IMG/VR virus record: IMGVR_UViG_3300035201_000241
Span: 1-41,011 of that record
Strand: one strand, 5' to 3'
Source: a virus
DNA: 41,011 nucleotides
Below the pieces are notes generated by a model. That model was given only the letters and a program-made list of their open reading frames with translations, was not told the origin of the DNA and searched no databases. Within the stretch, counting starts at the first letter, position 1. Every line of letters starts with the position of its first letter. Both the position numbers and the translations under genes were made by a program. Below, piece by piece: positions 1 to 5,732 of this stretch.

Positions 1-56
1 GTATGGTTTGTCGGTCAAATACTATAAAGAACTTTAAGGGCGCGGGATAATAACAA

Positions 57-180
57 GGGGGGTCGTGTAAATTGTCCCTATAGTGTACGGAGCAATCCGA
101 TGCTGAGAACCAGCGAGTCAGGCAATGTAGCGAGCAAATGCCGTGGATAAGACCTGACTCACCAAATCACACACTATGGA
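57..180 (+). promoter_or_regulatory. Structured mRNA leader, copy A (divergent, multi-helix)
   Basis: This lies directly before the gene at 190. A 5' part (57-79) resembles the core of copies B-E: a G-run, a T/A-rich loop, then TTGTCCCT. It is followed by a long closing helix, 78-86 with 171-179 (CTATAGTGT with ACACTATGG, 9 pairs, one G-T). Inside are three helices: CGGA/TCCG with a GCAA tetraloop (88-99), GCTG/CAGC (102-114) and an 8-bp GAGTCAGG/CCTGACTC stem (115-122 with 153-160). The 3' strand of the closing helix reaches the GGAG ribosome site (178-181), so folding could affect translation. The pairings are read directly from the sequence; riboswitch-like function is inference. Confidence 0.55.
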
Positions 181-189
181 GAACATTTT

Positions 190-564
190 ATGGCAGTTCG
201 CAGACGGTCTTCATCCAAGGTCGCAACAACTGTAAATAAAAGTCCTTCTGCTGAGGTTAAGGTCACTAAATACTCAAAACCTATTGAGATTAAGAAAGTG
301 ACTGAAACTCCCACTAAAACCAGACGATTCGCAACAACTCGTCCTGATGAACCAAAGATTTCACTGGAAGAGTATGTAACTGATTTCAAAATCAGAATGC
401 AAATCAACAACTATGAGGTAATGGAATTCCTCGAAGATTGTAAGAAATGGTACAATACTTCTTCTCCTTATGTTGTTAAAGCATTCAACTTCGTGAAAGA
501 CAAAGTTCAAGAGTTTTCAGCAACACCAGTAGAGAAGAAGGAAGAGGATAAACCAGCAGAATAA
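190..564 (+). CDS. Hypothetical basic/acidic protein, 124 aa
   Basis: I do not recognise a family. The N-terminus is strongly basic and Ser/Thr-rich (residues 1-50, with RRR at 4-6). The middle (about 55-105) looks helical and the last 15 residues are Glu/Lys-rich. There is no signal peptide or membrane segment. The start is supported by GGAGAA at 178-183, 6 nt before the ATG. The gene is monocistronic: leader A precedes it and an intrinsic terminator begins 8 nt after the stop. The charged N-terminus could contact nucleic acid, but this is only an inference from composition. Confidence 0.75.
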   Translation: MAVRRRSSSKVATTVNKSPSAEVKVTKYSKPIEIKKVTETPTKTRRFATTRPDEPKISLEEYVTDFKIRMQINNYEVMEFLEDCKKWYNTSSPYVVKAFNFVKDKVQEFSATPVEKKEEDKPAE

Positions 565-572
565 CTGTCACA

Positions 573-600
573 AGGAGGGGTCAAACCCTCCTATTTTTTT
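573..600 (+). terminator. Intrinsic terminator after the 190-564 gene
   Basis: A 7-bp perfect stem AGGAGGG (573-579) / CCCTCCT (586-592) has a 6-nt loop and is followed by A and seven T residues (593-600). It ends the transcript of the first gene. The next gene starts only 14 nt after the T-run. Confidence 0.85.
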
Positions 601-614
601 GTTATGATACTACT

Positions 615-1523
615 ATGAAAAACACTCACATCGAACATCCAGAAGACTCCATTCTCACAGGCGATTTAAGTGTATTAGATTGGTTCTGTGCTGATGGTAA
701 CATATCAGTCAAAATTGATGGTGCTCCAGCAATAGTTTGGGGACGTAATCCTGCGACTGGTAATCAATTTGTAGGCACTAAATCTGTCTTCAATAAAAAG
801 TTAATTAAGATCAATGAATCCCATGAGGATATTGATAAGAATCACAGTGGAAATGTAGCAGAGATATTACATGAGTGTTGGGATTATCTTCCTGATACTG
901 ATAACATCTATCAAGGTGATTTTATTGGTGTTGGTGGTGATAATTGTTATAGACCTAACACCATAACATATGTTTTTGATGAAATAATACCGCATGAGAT
1001 TATAATAGCACCTCATACAACATACGAAGCTAAAGAAGATTTAAGAGATGCAATTGCAAGACCAATAACAGATAGAGAGATACTTTCTCTATGGGAAGAA
1101 GATTGTGATGTGCTATTCTTGAGACCATTTGTTACACTTAAGGAGCACAGAGATGATATGAATGATCTCTGTAATTTTGCTGCTCAAATGTCAACATTAT
1201 GCACATTCGTGAATGAAAGACAAGCAACACACTTAAAAAAGGTGTTAAACTCTTACATTAGAGATGGAAGACAAGTTGATGAGGAAGAGATAGCATTACA
1301 GCACGACGTTGATATTAACCTGATACGATTGTGGAAGTTAGTTGAATCAATCAAAATGGACATGTTTTGTTACATTGAGACAGATGATTCCGTGAAATGT
1401 ATCATCGAAGGTCATGAAGTTGACCATGAAGGTTATGTTATAGAAAATGGGTTTGGTACATTTAAGATGGTAGATAGAGAAACATTTTCTTACCATAACT
1501 TTAACCTAGCAAAGAGTTGGTAA
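615..1523 (+). CDS. Predicted polynucleotide ligase / nucleotidyltransferase-like protein
   Basis: This 302-aa protein carries signatures of the covalent nucleotidyltransferase (DNA/RNA ligase) superfamily: motif I VKIDG with candidate nucleophile Lys33, GTKSVFNKK (54-62), a motif III-like QGDF (100-103), motif IV EGYV (272-275) and motif V-like KMVD (284-287). Enzymes of this superfamily form a lysyl-AMP or -GMP intermediate. Similar proteins are widespread in T4-like cyanophages as conserved hypotheticals (I recall the label DUF6267). Substrate and activity are unknown. No clear Shine-Dalgarno sequence precedes the ATG, which lies 14 nt after a terminator T-run. Leader copy B begins right at its stop codon. 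The family call is an inference from motif order and spacing. Confidence 0.75.
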   Translation: MKNTHIEHPEDSILTGDLSVLDWFCADGNISVKIDGAPAIVWGRNPATGNQFVGTKSVFNKKLIKINESHEDIDKNHSGNVAEILHECWDYLPDTDNIYQGDFIGVGGDNCYRPNTITYVFDEIIPHEIIIAPHTTYEAKEDLRDAIARPITDREILSLWEEDCDVLFLRPFVTLKEHRDDMNDLCNFAAQMSTLCTFVNERQATHLKKVLNSYIRDGRQVDEEEIALQHDVDINLIRLWKLVESIKMDMFCYIETDDSVKCIIEGHEVDHEGYVIENGFGTFKMVDRETFSYHNFNLAKSW

Positions 1524-1603
1524 GGGGGTACGCTTAAAGTGTCCTACTAGTGAGAGACAAACCAGGCATCAATCGTGTAAGTCCTGTTTTTGTCTCTCCC
1601 ACT
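1522..1603 (+). promoter_or_regulatory. Structured leader element, copy B
   Basis: The core at 1524-1544 forms helix 1: GG(T)ACGC pairs with GTGTCC around a TTAAA loop with one bulged T, extended below by AGGG against TACT. Helix 2 follows at once: AGT (1549-1551) with ACT (1601-1603), then GAGAGACAAA (1552-1561) with TTTGTCTCTC (1589-1598), enclosing CAGG/CCTG (163-66 and 83-86 of the 1500s). The element starts at the TAA of the ligase-like gene and ends 19 nt before the next ATG. A GGAGG ribosome site (1612-1616) lies outside the fold. Confidence 0.65.
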
Positions 1604-1622
1604 CAATTCTTGGAGGCATTTA

Positions 1623-2009
1623 ATGACAACAAAGGTCAAAAAGAAACTAACAGTGGAGGATGTAATTCATCCAGTTGAGTTAACTTATCAACGTTCAATC
1701 CCTGAAATGGTATTAGATTGGACAAATGAGTTAGTATTAAGATTGCAAGCAGATTACGATCGACAGTATAAAGAAAACTCAAATCCTTGCAAGTTTTCTA
1801 TCACTAGCGGTCGCAAATATCATAAAATTCTTGATAGAAAAGGATCTGTACATGCTTTCGTTAATAAACAAACTGGAGAACTATATAAACCCGCTAGTTG
1901 GAATGCACCTGCCAAGCATGTTAGATATGATTTGAGACGAATTAAGCAGCGTCATGAATGTTTTAACAATGCAGATTGGGCAGGAAGTTATCTTTACCTA
2001 AGAGGTTAA
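1623..2009 (+). CDS. Conserved hypothetical cyanophage protein, 128 aa
   Basis: The ATG at 1623 is chosen over upstream non-ATG codons because GGAGG lies 6 nt before it and helix 2 of leader B occupies the DNA upstream. The protein is basic, with a C-terminal segment rich in Tyr, Lys and Arg (VRYDLRRIKQRHECF). It contains GSVHAFVNKQTGELYKPASW, a compact beta motif I remember from small cyanomyovirus proteins of unknown function. It is the first gene of an operon running to 2889. There is no membrane segment or known catalytic motif. Confidence 0.75.
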   Translation: MTTKVKKKLTVEDVIHPVELTYQRSIPEMVLDWTNELVLRLQADYDRQYKENSNPCKFSITSGRKYHKILDRKGSVHAFVNKQTGELYKPASWNAPAKHVRYDLRRIKQRHECFNNADWAGSYLYLRG

Positions 2010-2011
2010 TT

Positions 2012-2155
2012 ATGCTTTGGGAAATCAAACTTTACGTTGCAGGTAAAGTCTTCAACGAAAAAGTTCATGCAGTTGATAGAAACAATGCTATCGATACTGC
2101 AAAGGCACGTAATCCTCATGCCAAGGTAATTGGCGCAAACCCAGTATTCAAATGA
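2012..2155 (+). CDS. Small conserved hypothetical protein, 47 aa
   Basis: The frame begins 2 nt after the previous stop and ends in an ATGA overlap with the next start (2152). The predicted sequence is beta-alpha-beta like: LWEIKLYVAGKVFNEKVHA, then DRNNAIDTAKARNPHAKVIG. The pattern of a short beta hairpin followed by a helix ending in ARNPxAKV recurs in small cyanophage proteins, as far as I remember. No function is known. Translational coupling on both sides supports a real gene. Confidence 0.7.
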   Translation: MLWEIKLYVAGKVFNEKVHAVDRNNAIDTAKARNPHAKVIGANPVFK

Positions 2156-2355
2156 AAACACAATTCATGCCACCTCAAACATACTTTAGTAACGTCAATC
2201 GTTACACAAGAGCAGGAAGAAATGGCAAGGATATATTATGCCCTGAGTGTAGAACTTGGGGCACTGTTTATCATTTTGCATGGAGTGCATTAGGTTGTAC
2301 TCATTGTAATGAAATGATAGATAAAGAGGATTGGTTAGTTGAAAAGAATGTCTAA
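2152..2355 (+). CDS. Zinc-ribbon-like small protein, 67 aa
   Basis: Two CxxC knuckles, Cys30-Cys33 (CPEC) and Cys49-Cys52 (CTHC), are separated by 15 residues containing VYHFAWSAL. This is the layout of a zinc ribbon, so a structural Zn site is likely. Such domains often bind nucleic acid or protein, but no target can be deduced here. The gene overlaps the previous one by 4 nt (ATGA) and the next by 8 nt, so it is translated as part of the operon. Confidence 0.75.
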   Translation: MKTQFMPPQTYFSNVNRYTRAGRNGKDILCPECRTWGTVYHFAWSALGCTHCNEMIDKEDWLVEKNV

Positions 2356-2497
2356 CAAAAAGGAACCAAAAGTTAAACTCTCCTTCGACGGTTGTTATAA
2401 CTATGACCGTCTAAAGAAGGAGGGTTTAATTAATGCTGAAGAGGAAAAAGATAAGAAAGAATATACACCTGAAAACGACCCATTTGGAGGATATTAA
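2348..2497 (+). CDS. Small hypothetical acidic/lysine-rich protein, 49 aa
   Basis: The start overlaps the end of the zinc-ribbon gene by 8 nt, and the stop abuts the next ATG (TAAATG at 2495). It has a short beta segment (KVKLSFDGCYNYDRLKKEG), a charged Glu/Lys stretch and an ENDPFGGY tail. No family is recognised. Coupled spacing on both sides is the main evidence for coding. Confidence 0.65.
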   Translation: MSNKKEPKVKLSFDGCYNYDRLKKEGLINAEEEKDKKEYTPENDPFGGY

Positions 2498-2794
2498 ATG
2501 AACATTATCGAAAACATTCGCACCTTCTTTGTTAATATCCTTGAATGGATTAAGGGAGCATTTAGTATAGCTCCAGCAGAGATTATAGACCCTGAAGTAG
2601 CATTTCTTGAGAAATTAGATACAAAAGGTTACACTTTTGATGAAGAAAAGAATTGGTATGTAAGAACATGGACAACAAATAATGGTAAGGAAAGTTGTCT
2701 CGAAGTCTATCAAAAAGACGAGGAAAGTAACTGGAAAGTCATAATGTATGGGACTGAAGGTGATATTTTCTATGAACATCCTGTGGAGATATGA
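2498..2794 (+). CDS. Hypothetical protein, 98 aa
   Basis: The start directly follows the previous stop and is preceded by GGAGG (2486-2490). An amphipathic N-terminal helix (IRTFFVNILEWIKGAF, 8-23) could associate with membrane. The C-terminal 60 residues look like an antiparallel sheet with repeated aromatic residues (YTFDEEKNWYVRTW, SNWKVIMYG). No family is recognised. It overlaps the downstream micro-gene by 4 nt. Confidence 0.7.
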   Translation: MNIIENIRTFFVNILEWIKGAFSIAPAEIIDPEVAFLEKLDTKGYTFDEEKNWYVRTWTTNNGKESCLEVYQKDEESNWKVIMYGTEGDIFYEHPVEI

Positions 2795-2889
2795 AGAACA
2801 CAAATACCCTAGGAATGTTCCTGATGACTATACTAACTCAGGTCTCATTTGTTGGACTATGTGTTATTTTGTGTTTATTGCTTGTCTGA
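2791..2889 (+). CDS. Membrane micropeptide, 32 aa
   Basis: The ATGA overlap (2791-2794) couples this frame to the preceding gene. After a short polar N-terminus, residues 8-32 are almost wholly hydrophobic (GMFLMTILTQ then VSFVGLCVILCLLLV), which is one transmembrane helix. It ends the operon 6 nt before leader copy C. Phage micropeptides of this type can act on host membranes, but no function is shown here. Confidence 0.5.
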   Translation: MKNTNTLGMFLMTILTQVSFVGLCVILCLLLV

Positions 2890-2894
2890 CTAGA

Positions 2895-2992
2895 AGGGGG
2901 TACGCTTAAAGTGTCCTCCTAGTGAAGGGAGGGAAATTCCTGAAACAGGTAGTCCCGTCAAGTTCTTAACAGCGATGTTATGCTCCCTCACT
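2895..2992 (+). promoter_or_regulatory. Structured leader element, copy C
   Basis: The core at 2896-2916 is identical to copies B, D and E. The lower part of helix 1 pairs AGGG with TCCT. Helix 2 pairs AGTGA (2921-2925) with TCACT (2988-2992) and GGGAG (2927-2931) with CTCCC (2983-2987), with A2926 bulged. Within it CCTG-AAA-CAGG (2939-2949) forms a small hairpin. It starts 6 nt after the upstream stop and ends 21 nt before the next ATG. Confidence 0.65.
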
Positions 2993-3013
2993 CAAATTTC
3001 AATCGTTTTAATT

Positions 3014-3166
3014 ATGTCAACTCTTCAAAATGAAGTCCTATTAGAAACAATCTATGAGGAAGTTTTGGAAGAGTTATCATCAAAGAACTTTCATTTGTTA
3101 TTCTCTGAGTCTGAAATTAATGAGATGGCAGAGAAACTAACCATCGAAAGATTCTGGGACAGATAA
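3014..3166 (+). CDS. Small hypothetical protein, 50 aa
   Basis: This is the first gene after leader C. The ATG at 3014 is preferred because upstream codons of the frame lie inside helix 2. It is predicted to be all-helical and acidic (LETIYEEVLEELSS, ESEINEMAEKLTIERFWDR). It shares its size and a terminal pattern of a helix ending in FW with the next gene (PAFWEYN), so the two may be diverged paralogues. No Shine-Dalgarno sequence is evident and no function is assigned. Confidence 0.65.
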   Translation: MSTLQNEVLLETIYEEVLEELSSKNFHLLFSESEINEMAEKLTIERFWDR

Positions 3167-3203
3167 CACAAACCAAGTAAACTTCATTCATTATTTTTCT
3201 ATT

Positions 3204-3371
3204 ATGTCACAAACACTTCGTTCACTAACTATCACCGAACAAGAAGAAACTGCACTCGTTGAAATGATTAAATTCTTCAACGATATGGGTCTTCCCGATG
3301 ATATCAATTCCACAGATTATGACACACTATGTGAGAAAGTCTGTGAACCAGCATTCTGGGAGTATAACTAA
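3204..3371 (+). CDS. Small hypothetical protein, 55 aa
   Basis: This is an acidic, helical protein (TITEQEETALVEMIKFFNDM) with a C-terminal DTLCEKVCEPAFWEYN. The end resembles that of the gene at 3014 in layout. An intrinsic terminator overlaps its last codons (3358-3385), which argues that the frame really ends here. No family is recognised. Confidence 0.65.
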   Translation: MSQTLRSLTITEQEETALVEMIKFFNDMGLPDDINSTDYDTLCEKVCEPAFWEYN

Positions 3372-3385
3372 CTCCCATTTTTATT
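3358..3385 (+). terminator. Intrinsic terminator overlapping the stop of the 3204 gene
   Basis: GGGAGT (3358-3363) pairs with ACTCCC (3371-3376) across a 7-nt loop, followed by ATTTTTATT. The stem is short, so termination may be partial. Confidence 0.6.
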
Positions 3386-3409
3386 ATTCACTTTATTGAG
3401 GTTATTACC

Positions 3410-3568
3410 ATGACTACATTCACAATCAACAACAAGGAATATACACATAATGAGTTAAATCTTATGTGGGATTTCTTCACTCAAGACCAATGGGATTCTA
3501 TCCTAAGTGATATTAAAGATCCTGAGATTGTGTCCACTATTCAACAACTATGGAGGGCAAGTTACTAA
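3410..3568 (+). CDS. Small hypothetical protein, 52 aa
   Basis: The ATG follows TTGAGGTTATTACC, which contains a GAGG ribosome site about 9 nt upstream. The protein is short and tryptophan-rich (Trp20, Trp28, Trp48) with a helical C-terminus. Its stop TAATG overlaps the start of the next gene by one base. No family is recognised. It opens a coupled run of genes to about 4147. Confidence 0.65.
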   Translation: MTTFTINNKEYTHNELNLMWDFFTQDQWDSILSDIKDPEIVSTIQQLWRASY

Positions 3569-3744
3569 TGAAATTAACACTAAATCAATCTGAGTTTATT
3601 GTACTTAAGGGAATTATTGATGACCGATTAAATTCACTTAAGGAGACAATTACAAAGCACAGTGATAATTTAGATGAGTATGAACGTGATATCAAGAACT
3701 ATACAACTTATGATCTTCATGTTAAACTATCTGAGGTACAATGA
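3568..3744 (+). CDS. Small helical hypothetical protein, 58 aa
   Basis: ATG3568 overlaps the previous stop (TAATG), which is why it is chosen over upstream codons of the frame; TGGAGGG lies about 14 nt upstream. The sequence is one long predicted helix or helical hairpin (FIVLKGIIDDRLNSLKETI, then KHSDNLDEYERDIKNY), possibly a coiled coil. It overlaps the next gene by 4 nt. No function is assigned. Confidence 0.7.
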   Translation: MKLTLNQSEFIVLKGIIDDRLNSLKETITKHSDNLDEYERDIKNYTTYDLHVKLSEVQ

Positions 3745-3887
3745 TGAATTTACTAGACAAATTGTATGCCTACATTATGAATCATTTTTTACCTAAAGAT
3801 GATTTTGACCCTGATAAAGTAACATGCACATTAGACGATCATCCAGTAGATTGTAACACTTGGGAGGAAACTAATTATGGAAACTAA
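3741..3887 (+). CDS. Small hypothetical protein, 48 aa
   Basis: ATGATG at 3741 overlaps the previous TGA, and the frame also overlaps the next gene by 11 nt. The N-terminal half is a mildly hydrophobic helix (LLDKLYAYIMNHFL) and the C-terminal half is acidic with two Cys (VTCTLDDHPVDC). No known domain. The support is translational coupling rather than similarity. Confidence 0.55.
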   Translation: MMNLLDKLYAYIMNHFLPKDDFDPDKVTCTLDDHPVDCNTWEETNYGN

Positions 3888-4059
3888 AGAATGGAACTTA
3901 CAAACAAGAGGACAATTAGTTGAGGATTTATATTATACTTGTAGGCAAGATGGTGAGATATTAGAAGAATTATTAGATGAGTATGTATATCTTTTGAAAG
4001 ATAATCCTGATAGGTTAAATGTACTTAAGGGATATACTGATGAAACATTAGGTGAATGA
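3877..4059 (+). CDS. Small acidic helical protein, 60 aa
   Basis: GGGAGG (3862-3867) lies about 9 nt upstream of the ATG. The product is acidic and helical (GQLVEDLYYTCRQDGEILEELLDEYVYLL). It contains NVLKGYTDE, and the DNA GTACTTAAGGGA also occurs in the 3568 gene (VLKGIIDD), perhaps from local duplication. No family is recognised. Confidence 0.65.
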   Translation: METKEWNLQTRGQLVEDLYYTCRQDGEILEELLDEYVYLLKDNPDRLNVLKGYTDETLGE

Positions 4060-4060
4060 A

Positions 4061-4147
4061 TTGAACAAATATCAGTTTACATTATTATTCATTCAAGGGC
4101 TATTTCTTGTAATGATTTTAAACATAGTACAAAACGGTGGCATGTAA
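4061..4147 (+). CDS. Possible TTG-start membrane micropeptide, 28 aa
   Basis: A TTG at 4061, 7 nt after AGGTG, opens 28 codons ending in TAA inside the terminator stem. The core is hydrophobic (FTLLFIQGLFLVMILNIV), one membrane helix, like the micropeptides at 2791 and 5725. The non-ATG start and the short length keep confidence low. Confidence 0.3.
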   Translation: MNKYQFTLLFIQGLFLVMILNIVQNGGM

Positions 4148-4177
4148 TCAACATAGATAATGTGCCACCATTTTTAT
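4136..4177 (+). terminator. Probable intrinsic terminator
   Basis: GGTGGCAT (4136-4143) pairs with GTGCCACC (4162-4169), one G-T, around an 18-nt loop, followed by ATTTTTATT. It closes the 3410-4147 operon just before the gene at 4186. The large loop makes it weaker than the others. Confidence 0.6.
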
Positions 4178-4185
4178 TATCCATC

Positions 4186-4437
4186 ATGACTAATTTCATC
4201 AAACTGGATATAAACGAACACCTGCAAAGTAAGTATCCTAATTTACCATCAGACCAAATAGATTTAATTGCTGAAGATGTATCAAGGCGATGGGATTACA
4301 GGGAATTAATTGATAGTGTAGATTTCAAATGTAAGCAAACAGCATATTATGCAAATATTGAATTAGGGGAGGAAAGTTATAATGAAGGTATAGGAATTAA
4401 ATATGAACCAATGGAGCACAGTTCTGAAGGGTGTTAA
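4186..4437 (+). CDS. Hypothetical protein, 83 aa
   Basis: ATG4186 is chosen because upstream codons of the frame fall in the terminator hairpin. The product is mixed helical (LQSKYPNLPSDQIDLIAEDV) with RRWDYRELID, then a strand-rich part. The tail GIKYEPMEHSSEGC may be disordered. It ends 6 nt before leader copy D. No family is recognised. Confidence 0.65.
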   Translation: MTNFIKLDINEHLQSKYPNLPSDQIDLIAEDVSRRWDYRELIDSVDFKCKQTAYYANIELGEESYNEGIGIKYEPMEHSSEGC

Positions 4438-4442
4438 TAGGA

Positions 4443-4503
4443 AGGGGGTACGCTTAAAGTGTCCTTCTAGTGAGGGGGTACACAAGGGCAGTTGCCTCCT
4501 CAC
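4443..4503 (+). promoter_or_regulatory. Structured leader element, copy D
   Basis: The core at 4444-4464 is identical to B, C and E. Lower helix 1 pairs AGGG with TTCT. Helix 2 is a continuous 9-bp stem, GTGAGGGGG (4470-4478) with CCTCCTCAC (4495-4503, one G-T), and a 16-nt loop. It starts 6 nt after the upstream stop and ends 21 nt before the next ATG, the same distance as in copy C. Confidence 0.65.
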
Positions 4504-4524
4504 AGTTCTAAACCAAGACTCATT

Positions 4525-4857
4525 ATGAGAAAGATTGAAACCCAAATGAATTCCGCCATCCGTTCCCGTCGCGACTGGCATTCAGGAAACACAAGGGTTG
4601 AAATCACTGAAGACCAGACAGCAATTGTTTATCTTCACGGCAACAAAATTGCTGAGATTGATGAAACAAATGTTCGCCTATTTGATGGCGGTGGTTATCA
4701 AACAGTGACCACAAAATCAAGACTCAATGCTATATGCTATGAGTTCTTATCTCCTTTCTTTGGTGTATTTCAAAAGAACTGGAATTGGTTTGTTAATGTT
4801 CAACTTGACCGCACAAATCCAGTCCCATTCTATTCAGGTATCGCACTCGATGTGTGA
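4525..4857 (+). CDS. Conserved hypothetical phage protein, 110 aa
   Basis: ATG4525 lies 21 nt after leader D. The protein has the pattern SGNTRVEITED, then LHGNKIAEID, then LFDGGGYQTVTTKSRLNAI, which I remember as recurring in small phage and cyanobacterial proteins of unknown function (SGNTxV ... LHGNxIA ... TTKxRLN). It is probably a single beta-rich fold. There is no signal peptide. A terminator overlaps its 3' end, making it a single-gene unit. Role unknown. Confidence 0.8.
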   Translation: MRKIETQMNSAIRSRRDWHSGNTRVEITEDQTAIVYLHGNKIAEIDETNVRLFDGGGYQTVTTKSRLNAICYEFLSPFFGVFQKNWNWFVNVQLDRTNPVPFYSGIALDV

Positions 4858-4867
4858 TACCTTTTTT
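4837..4867 (+). terminator. Intrinsic terminator overlapping the 3' end of the 4525 gene
   Basis: GGTATCGCA (4837-4845) pairs with TGTGATACC (4853-4861), 9 pairs with one G-T, loop of 7, then six T residues. The right arm includes the TGA stop codon of the gene. Confidence 0.85.
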
Positions 4868-4890
4868 ATTACTTAATCAACAAATTTACT

Positions 4891-5061
4891 ATGAAAAACT
4901 TATTTACTATTGGTCTAATTTTCGTTTCAATGTTAATTACTAGTTGTGCGACTAATGTAAAAGAACCCAAAGGAAGTTCAACAACTGAAGCACAACAAGC
5001 ATGGGATAATTTGCCTATTGATAGTACAACTGATGAAGAGTTTTTTAACTCCACTAATTAA
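4891..5061 (+). CDS. Small phage lipoprotein, 56 aa
   Basis: The N-terminus is a lipoprotein signal peptide: Lys2, a hydrophobic stretch FTIGLIFVSML (5-15) and lipobox ITSC with Cys19 as the lipidation site. Position +2 is Ala, not Asp, which by the enterobacterial Lol rule favours the outer membrane. The mature 38 residues are hydrophilic and acidic, ending DEEFFNSTN. Small phage lipoproteins such as T5 Llp block superinfection at the receptor, so this is a candidate exclusion factor by analogy only. It follows the terminator at 4867 and precedes a coupled run of small genes. Confidence 0.75.
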   Translation: MKNLFTIGLIFVSMLITSCATNVKEPKGSSTTEAQQAWDNLPIDSTTDEEFFNSTN

Positions 5062-5066
5062 CAACA

Positions 5067-5237
5067 ATGACCCAAACAAAACCCATCTTCAATAACACAA
5101 TGAACACATCAATTCGTTACTGGTTTCCTGATAATCAACAGTGCAGATATATGTCATTTAAGACATATGAAGAGGCACTAAATGCAATTCGATTGTTATC
5201 ACAAGTTCAAATAAAAGCGGAGGTAAAATGTTACTAA
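5067..5237 (+). CDS. Small hypothetical protein, 56 aa
   Basis: The start is 5 nt after the lipoprotein stop, and the end overlaps the next gene by 10 nt. The sequence reads as beta then helix: TSIRYWFPDNQQCRYMSF followed by KTYEEALNAIRLLSQVQ. This is a small alpha/beta protein with no recognised family. A second in-frame ATG (residue 12) could also be used. Confidence 0.6.
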   Translation: MTQTKPIFNNTMNTSIRYWFPDNQQCRYMSFKTYEEALNAIRLLSQVQIKAEVKCY

Positions 5238-5371
5238 CTAAGGAGGAATATGATGCACTAATTGTTCTTATCTCCCTTGAACAAAATGATATTATTGATG
5301 ATGAAGAAAATGAGTTTTGGAATCAAATAAGACGTAAACTTAGGCATCAAACTTATCAATCTGCACTTTAA
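5228..5371 (+). CDS. Small hypothetical protein, 47 aa
   Basis: GCGGAGG (5217-5223) sits 4-5 nt before the ATG. The product is short and helical (LTKEEYDALIVLISLEQN) with a basic tail (IRRKLRHQTYQ). It overlaps the preceding frame by 10 nt. No family is recognised; a DNA- or protein-binding helix is possible but unsupported. Confidence 0.6.
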   Translation: MLLTKEEYDALIVLISLEQNDIIDDEENEFWNQIRRKLRHQTYQSAL

Positions 5372-5376
5372 CTAAA

Positions 5377-5544
5377 ATGAATCATTATCCCGAAAATGAG
5401 TACCCAAATCTTTATAACGAAATAGTCAAAGATTGGAATTTTCGTTATGGCAAATTCAGTCCAATTCCTTATCCCAATGTAACAAATAAGCAAGAAAAGA
5501 AGTCTGAATTACTACCTAAACCCATTCGCAAATTACCCCAATGA
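5377..5544 (+). CDS. Small hypothetical protein, 55 aa
   Basis: Tyr/Pro/Asn-rich N-terminal half (MNHYPENEYPNLYNEIVKDW) and a basic, proline-containing tail (LLPKPIRKLPQ). It ends in an ATGA overlap with the next gene. It looks partly disordered and no domain is recognised. Coding support is its position in the coupled array and the lack of competing frames. Confidence 0.6.
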   Translation: MNHYPENEYPNLYNEIVKDWNFRYGKFSPIPYPNVTNKQEKKSELLPKPIRKLPQ

Positions 5545-5732
5545 TTGACTACAACTCCCCCAAAATTCTCCAACAACAAGCAACATTAGTATTGGAACAT
5601 GTAGAGGACATTGTTGAACATATATGCGATGAAAATAGACTAAGTGGTGAGAAAGTATGGGTAATGATTAATGCACTAAGTGAAGCAAAAATCAATGAAT
5701 ATCCGTCCCCCGATGATAACGAAGATGATTAA
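5541..5732 (+). CDS. Small acidic helical protein, 63 aa
   Basis: The start overlaps the previous stop (ATGA). The body is helical (ILQQQATLVLEHVEDIVEHI) with LSGEKVWVMINALSEAKI, followed by an acidic tail (SPDDNEDD). It overlaps the downstream membrane micropeptide by 8 nt. No family is recognised. Confidence 0.65.
   Translation: MIDYNSPKILQQQATLVLEHVEDIVEHICDENRLSGEKVWVMINALSEAKINEYPSPDDNEDD

Noticed and set aside
1-190. Possible tRNA or group I intron in the structured leader A
   Set aside because: No acceptor/T-arm pattern (no GTTCRA loop), and too short and without the P7/P3 core of an intron.
1522-4503. Reading leader copies B-D as intrinsic terminators
   Set aside because: No T-run follows helix 1 or helix 2; strong conventional terminators exist elsewhere in the same region.
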